From Chondrosia reniformis (lineage: Eukaryota > Porifera > Demospongiae > Chondrillida > Chondrillidae), in NCBI GenBank assembly GCA_947172415.1, contig OX359192.1, positions 2,978,501-3,042,500 of the forward strand: a DNA stretch of 64,000 nucleotides, in the 5' to 3' direction. Position numbers and translations under genes: made by a program. This document shows, piece by piece, positions 57,627 to 64,000 of this stretch (its first letter is position 1; every line of letters starts with the position of its first letter). Under the pieces are notes generated by a model. The model did not search any database and was not told where the DNA came from. It saw only the letters and a list, made by a program, of their open reading frames with translations.

Positions 57627-57894
57627 CCAACAAACAATCTGATAACAGGCGTGTTATATTTGAAACTGAATTTACTTAAAACAATATCTATTTAGATTAT
57701 TAACATCATGTATTAGAAATGTCAATTGACAAGTGTTTTCATATAATTGGATATTAAATATTAATTAAGATATAGGGAAACATTAACCATTACAAACATT
57801 AAACATGGCATTGTATAAGACACTAAAGAATCAGAACTGTATTTGAACCTTAAATATGGTACAGTACCAGAACTTATATAATATACTGCAATTT

Positions 57895-58030
57895 AAACCC
57901 TGCACTCGAACTACTTGGCCACTTTGTTGGGCTATATTCAAAATCTTAACGATTGAGGACATTAATTGTCCATAACATTATAAATAACAATAGAAAAGCT
58001 TCATTAACTAAAGCTTCCTGAACGCCACCA
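57895..58030. repeat. MITE with GTTAAC-type palindrome, family member 3
   Basis: Shares CGAACTACTTGGCCAC, TTAACGATTGAGGAC and AGCTTCATTAACTAAAGCTT with 46240-46480 and 49850-50065. It lies just downstream of the collagen-type gene. Confidence 0.65.
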
Positions 58031-58094
58031 AAGTTATAATATGATAATCATAGTAATAATAATGACACTGGTAGTCCAATACTAATTACGAAGG

Positions 58095-58210
58095 AGTAAT
58101 CTATCCTGATCATCTGTGGGACAGTTCTGGTGTCTCTTGTGTCTCTGGGTGACAATCCAGACCAACCTTGGTTTAGGAAGAACAACTCCTTCTACTGATA
58201 CACGATCGAA
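58095..58210 (+). pseudogene. Duplicated scrap of the collagen-like gene's last exon
   Basis: CTATCCTGATCATCTGTGGG and CAGACCAACCTTGGTTTAGG match 57418-57540 of the gene 0.6 kb upstream, with internal deletions. It is a local duplication remnant, too short to code. Confidence 0.8.
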
Positions 58211-60504
58211 TGAGTGATGAAGGAAGGTCAAATGAGTTTACTGAAACCAGGCAAGTGGAGCTAATCATAAATTATTACTCTTAGCATGTATGAAATTTAA
58301 GATGTATGTGTGAATATATACATACAGTTGCCTCTGGTATAAGCAGTACATACATACTGTAATCAAATAAGTAAATAATTAATCAAATTATATTTACAGT
58401 ATATATGTACATTCATCATAAATCTCTCATTCATTCTGATTAATGTTTGACCCATAAAGCTTTTGTAATGCACACACCCACCCTGCATGGCCCTGGACCT
58501 TTTTAACACCCTGCCAGAGAGACAGACAGACATGGTCAGCTTTATATATCTACCTAATGGTATTAGATTACCATTTGCTTTAGTGTGATAGGAGTAGTAT
58601 ACTGAAAAAATAATTTAACCATATACGTGCAATTGGCTATCATGATGTGCCAAAAAACATAGAAGTGATACGATGTGCATGGTTATTTTCATAATAAAAT
58701 TTTCAGTATACCACTTCTAATAAAGTATATGGTTAACATGTTCACTGTAATATTTCATTACTTTGCAGCACTACTTCTACTTCTAACTTCATTTTTACTT
58801 AAACTGAAAAGTGAATTTCAAATTAAAAGTCATACATAATCATTTTAAACGAAACATGACTTCATGATCATTAATCAAATAAATATTACAGCTAGGTGCA
58901 AAATTTCAATCCTCTAGTGGTTACATATGCACATCTTTTGATTACCATGACCATTAATAGGTTAACTCAGCGTTTTAAGAGTTACTGAGTAGCAAGCTTA
59001 AGGTCATCACTTCAAGCTTGACTTAGGTATAAAACAAAAATGGCAGATGTAAATAATTGTCCTAAGCCAATTAAATATAAGTATTTTGAAACACAAGTCC
59101 GTGGATCATTCTGCCTTTGGAGCTGTTGGTAGCCTCAATTTGATAAGATAAAGTCATCATATTAACATACTGTATAAGCACAACCCCTTGTGTAATTTTT
59201 TATTACTATATAGAATTTGGCATTTGGCTTGGTAATGAAGTCTGTACTGCTACACATTCCTAACCTGTAGAGAGCCTTGCCAGCATCCAGTACCATCCAG
59301 TCCAGTGCAAAGTCTATGCCTCAGGAAGGGAGAGAAGAGAGATGCTGAGTCAAGTCATAAGCCAGTCCTCTCACAGCCTTGGTGAAGCAGACAGTATCCT
59401 ACAATTAAGAGACAGTGAATCAAGTAGATCCCAGGAACAGCAGAGCTGACATGACATAAAATTAACATTATAATGTATGAAAAGACTTTAGGAAGAATAT
59501 ACGTACGTATGTACAAATTTATTACTACTAGGGGAAGCTGACAGTATTCTACAATTAACAGATATTGAATTAAATTTGCACATTCCAAGAAAATCACAGT
59601 TGACATAATATTCACATTAAACATAATATACTTACTATAAAAATCCTCGGCCTGAATATATGTATACATATACATACATGTATACATACATTTATAGTAA
59701 TTACTATAGTAGGGAAAAGGCTTCGAATTATCATACAATACCTCTATAAGACTACAAGGGACTGAATACACATATGTATATTATTTTCATAGGGAAGCTA
59801 CATTTTATGCAAGATAAAGCTTTATTGGAGTTGCATGACATTCATATCTAACATTTAAAGTATGTATGGTATCTGTACATACAATATCTCAGTCCCCACA
59901 TAAGATGAGACTTATTTTCACTTGGCTACTTAACATTGCAATTTCTAATGATGATTTTCACATTATATGGATATGTGTACACAACAAAGGAATATACGTA
60001 TGCATGTGAAAGCAAATATTGGTACACATATATGTATATATAAGTACACATTATTATTATAATCATTATTATTTATCCATTTTAAATTTAAAAAATTTAC
60101 ACATATGTCTTTGTATGGGCTTTACTAACTGGTAAAGGTGTGTTTTAGTGATAAGAATAAGAGTCCTTTGTAGCCTTGCAGGATAAAAAGGATGGTTCAC
60201 CCGTCAGAGCACTCAAAATACCAACAAATTCACCAGGCACAGGATTGTACAGGATTACCTGGGTTGATAACACGAGCCATAAGAGGAGAAAGAAGATAAT
60301 GTAATTGATATCAGCTCTTTCTATTCTTAAAAATAATTCCTACTAAGATTAGACCTACAATCATGACAGATGTCAAGTCTAATAACTGCACACTTCATTC
60401 TGACCTTTTCTCCATTACCACTTTCTCAGTAAATAGCCATTCCTCCACTTGCTGGGAAGAATATGGAGTGATCCTAAAGGACATAAAGGATACATGTGTT
60501 CATT
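58211..60504. other. Stretch without recognised genes
   Basis: AT-rich. A 138-residue minus frame (59355-59771) is rich in Tyr, Ile and Cys with internal sequence repetition and no motif; I do not consider it a gene. A weak copy of the hairpin MITE lies at 58640-58740. Confidence 0.4.
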
Positions 60505-63185
60505 ATGAAAGTTTTTGAATGTTTAGAGATGCAGCTTTGGTCTTTGGTAACTCTTTTGTCATCAGATGTTTCATTTCTGGTGGATTGTTCAGAGATTTCC
60601 TAGACATGCAGGGTCTACGACAAAAATAGTTGCTGAAACTGTACTTCTAGATGCTCAAGGAATCATAGGTTAAGCCATATATGGTATCATAGAGAACCTA
60701 TAGTTTAATGATGCTTCGAAAAGATAGGTTGGACAGTGTTAGAAGAAATCACTATATATAATATATTGTGGTACCTACTGTATTACCTACTGTGTCACCT
60801 GTATATACTGTAATGTAAATAAATACAATAGAGTTACAACAAATGAGTTAAAATAGTGAAGTGATTCTATACATTCAAAGGAAGAATTAAAAACTGCCTA
60901 ATTGCTCATCTACAAGCGATTATTAATACGTGATGGATATTGACAGTGTCTTTAAAAAGTCTAAGCTACAAATCTATATAGTATTGTCAATGGTTTGTTG
61001 AGATGCATCCCTCAGAGGCAGTAAGAGATATCTCCACCTCACAGATTCGGTGATGTAGAGAGGAACGACTTCCACGGATGCACATGATGGCGGACCTAAG
61101 TATAGCAAATGACAGACGGCATCTCAACCAATTCATGACAAGGGCATATGGCCTCTGCTGCTTCTGTGCGACCAGGTCTGCCAGCCTCTTGTAGAAGATG
61201 GTTGCCTCCCTTCCCATACTTCCTACAGTGGAGAGGACAATGGGTGTAAATACTCCATGTTCAACATCCCGTATGCGCTGGGCATATTCTCTTTTCTTTG
61301 CAGTCTCATGCTTCTTGTATGCAGTTGCCAATGAGGAGGAACGGTTGCTGGGCGCAATTGGGTGAAAAACCCGCATGTCAAGGAATGCGTCCTGAGCTTT
61401 GCTCCAAAAACCCCTGGCACGGTTGTCTGGGCGAGTACCATCTGCAACATTTGCTGAACATAGATAAAACGTTTCACCTGTCAGTGGCTGTAAAGGAGGT
61501 TCTGTGGCAACATTGTGGCATACCTCGGTGAGCAATGAGGCAGTGATATCACGGATCTCATTTTCGGAAAGCCACCCATTGGACATATCATGGCATGATC
61601 AACAGTGAACGCTGTTCCACAGTTGCATGTTTAGGGAGGGTTGTTTAGGGTCCATCCATATCAAAATTCCCCCTTGTTTAGGTAGAAGCCATGCTCTTCC
61701 AATGGAGTGACTGTCAGCCAGGAAGAAGATCCTTTCTCTTTGGCCAGGTCAACTGCACGCTGCAGATGGGGGGAGAGATGATCGTATACCTCTTTGGCCT
61801 TCTTATCCTGCTTCTGTCTGTTCTTATGCCGTATGATTTGCTTGATGGACATGATCTTGCTGGCCTCAATCTCTTGGTTGAACTCTTGTGAGACGATCAG
61901 GGCCACAAGGGGCATTGTAAACTTTTCTGAGGCAACGAAAATTTCGCGAGCTTTTGTTGCAGGGTTTGCCAATGCCATCCCACCTAATCTAGCTGGAAGG
62001 CCTAGCAGCTTGCGCTCAAGGTCAGAGCAGGTCGCCCGACCTGTCAGGGCAGGAATCAGGGTTTGCTGAATGGCAGCCTCCAGAGGTAGTAGTAAATCAT
62101 CAATGTCTGGAATTGTTAGTGACAGGTATGACCAGCGACTAGATAGGCCATGTACAAAGGCAGCGTAGGCAGCATGTGGCTGGGAGATGGCTATTTCAGA
62201 TAGGTGAGATATCTCCTGGACCCAACCTTGTACTTTGTCACGGACATATTCCTCGGTAAAGGTCATGGAACCGAGAGCAGCACCTAAGTGGCGTTTCCCA
62301 TGAATGGAGATTTGTATGTCGGTGTCTCTAAATACCTGTCTGGCCCTTTCCTCATGTTCTTCTTTCACCCTAGATGTGTTTTGGAACCATTTGGATGATA
62401 TCCGAAGGTGGGTCCACTTAAAGATAGATTTTCCCATCAAGCTCTCAGTTCTGTGCAGGTACCAGCACATGTCGCATCGTCGGCAAACCACACTTGATTG
62501 GCTTCTGGATTTCTTGTTCTCAGCTGCTGGATCAATGGGGTAATAGCCAGAGCGTACATGGCCATTGCCAAGGGGTCCCCTTGTGTTGTACCTTCCATTG
62601 ATTCAATTTCTCCACTTCCTGTGATGACCATCCTGACTGGTGCTCTATAGGTGTTGATCAAAATAGGTGCTAAAGGAGGACATAGGATGCTGATGGTATG
62701 GAGGGCAGCCTGCCTGTTAATGGTGTTAAAGGCATTTGTGGCATCCACCAGGATGCTACTGTGTCACCTACTGTATTACCTATTGTATTATTGCTGTATT
62801 ACCTACGGAGTCACCTACTGTATTACCTGCTGTACCTACCTGAGTTCCCTCATATGTTAATGATCTGCAAATTTCCCTTCAACAGTGAGTCGTTCTACGT
62901 ACATATCAAGTGGTAAAGCATGATGATGCAATGCCACAATGAAATACGTTATGTAGATTCAACAAAGTTTACATCCATATACATTGATGTGATCAGCTCA
63001 TTAAGCTACAAAAACAAAGTCATATTTCATGAGTTTAAGATTTCGAGCGTATTACTGTATTTCATTGTTTTGCATTTTTTGGGGGATAGCAAGTGCAAAC
63101 GCTTGGCTTCCACCTGGACTATTGGCATTGCTCATCACAGATGACCTGTGTCAGGTATATTCAGTTAAATCAGCTTATAAACCAC
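60505..63185. repeat. Dispersed repeat interrupted by a LINE
   Basis: 60505-60800 and 62756-63185 together reproduce 40205-41005 in the same orientation. The interruption falls in the CTACTGTATTACC tandem units. Confidence 0.8.
60801..62755 (-). mobile_element. 5'-truncated LINE with REL-type endonuclease region
   Basis: Minus strand. 62748-62437 encodes reverse-transcriptase core sequence (MDATNAFNTINRQAALH, EGTTQGDPLAMAMYAL, VWFADDATC with the active-site Asp pair). 62491-61661 encodes the thumb and linker (LGLPARLGGMALANP), and 61586-60987 encodes RPDNRARGFWSKAQDAFLDM and ATAYKKHETAKKREYAQR, a PD-(D/E)XK-type end, then IRGSRSS. The frames overlap or change at about 62460 and 61620. The target-site duplication CTACTGTGTCACCT flanks it (60787-60800 and 62756-62769). 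The element is a 5'-truncated, dead copy of an R2/CRE/NeSL-like LINE. Confidence 0.82.
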
Positions 63186-64000
63186 TTGTCTAGAAAACAC
63201 TTGTGATTTGGTATAAAATCATATCATCAGAGCTCTCTACACCTATTGTGTTAACAAAATATGGAATCAAGATATATGTATGTTCGTATATCTAGCACTA
63301 TTTAGTGTAATCAGTGACACTGATTAAAGATACCGAAGCAAACACAATCCTCCACTATCAAAATTGCACATCCAATACAAACTTCAACCAAATGGGGAAT
63401 TCCAAGTGGTAAGGCTTAGAGCCTGCTACATGCATGGATCTTGCTAATTCTACTAATTAAGTTATGAAGTGATAAGAGGCTTTTGTTGTGTTCATAATGA
63501 GTGCACTAATTAAGTTATCAGCATCAAATTTCAGCAATTTGGAAGTTTTGACCAGTAAACCTTCATCATCAATTTAGCTGAATTAATATTATTAACTGGC
63601 ATATACACAGAAATGTTTATATGTACAGTATATTATAGATGACCTAAATAATTAAAATTTCGTGAAATTATGTGTTAATTTGAGGGATTTTGTACTTTTA
63701 CCAAATATGTCACACCCAAGGCAACATATGCTATAAACAAGAAGGTTGAACAAGATGATTCAGTAATTATCTGGATCATTTTTAACAGAAATAAAATGCA
63801 AAGGCAGCAAAGGATTACACAATTGAATCACTCACTGTGGTACATAGCTGTCTCTCAATGCCTTAGCAACCACATAGGAGTAATTCTTTGGATGGCCCTA
63901 CACCAGGTATATATAGACAGTAAAACACAGATGGGTACAGCAGAGTTCATATATAATACTACAGACCAAAATAAAGTACATCTTCATAGAGTATAAAAAA
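63186..64000. other. Right-edge stretch with dispersed repeat
   Basis: 63330-63680 is a direct copy of 54485-54780 with a small internal duplication (AATTAAGTTAT twice near 63455 and 63515). Nothing else is recognised up to the window end. Confidence 0.5.

Noticed and set aside
59355-59771. 138-residue minus-strand frame
   Set aside because: Low-complexity, internally repetitive AT-rich sequence without a family resemblance.

Overview
This is AT-rich eukaryotic DNA from an animal. It has spliced genes with very short introns (59 and 64 nt in NDUFA13), metazoan families (casein kinase 1 gamma, a collagen-type secreted protein, an SH2 domain, unconventional myosin, PUM3, HELQ, CENP-A, a PAM-like tail) and a dense load of DNA transposons, LINEs, Penelope-like pieces and MITEs. 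A sponge or another early-branching metazoan fits best; this is inference, since no rRNA or mitochondrial marker is present.

Layout. 1-660 is a 28-bp minisatellite. 3073-4281 holds a divergent pair: CSNK1G first exon (-) and a complete NDUFA13 (+). From 3.8 to 6.7 kb lies one arm of an inverted duplication whose other arm is at 36.8-40.2 kb. Each arm keeps one neighbour whole and truncates the other: left has intact NDUFA13 and only the last exon of a FRAG1/DRAM-family gene; right has the whole FRAG1/DRAM gene and a headless NDUFA13 copy. 6.9-8.3 kb is a HELQ 3' fragment ending in a long ATT microsatellite, followed tail-to-tail by a CENP-A copy (8589-12710) split by a Kolobok transposon. 12.78-18.65 kb holds a pogo-type element with a PHD finger and then a Merlin element with long TIRs, both sitting in the spacer between CENP-A and a PAM-like tail exon (18.7-19.15 kb).

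The module [PAM-like tail - CENP-A - HELQ 3' end] occurs three times: 6.9-19.6 kb (loaded with transposons), 24.8-27.3 kb (compact, with an apparently intact 131-aa CENP-A), and 48.1-53.7 kb (inverted, CENP-A truncated, HELQ longest). The second copy abuts a truncated unconventional myosin whose tail carries an SH2 domain (22.6-24.8 kb). PUM3 is broken by a local inversion (27.7-29.9 kb). 30-34 kb and 41-47.8 kb are transposon graveyards: Penelope-like pieces with hammerhead-ribozyme-like motifs, LINE fragments, an inverted pair of Tigger-like elements, an intact-looking Tc1 transposase and a second Kolobok-like element. 55.7-57.6 kb is a complete collagen-domain secreted protein gene. 60.8-62.8 kb is a 5'-truncated LINE with target-site duplication, and its empty site is preserved at 40.5 kb.

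The host genes do not form one pathway. The notable content is the repeatedly duplicated centromeric histone gene, the domain architectures of the transposons, and the rearrangement structure. Uncollapsed haplotypes or misassembly could mimic some of the inverted duplications.
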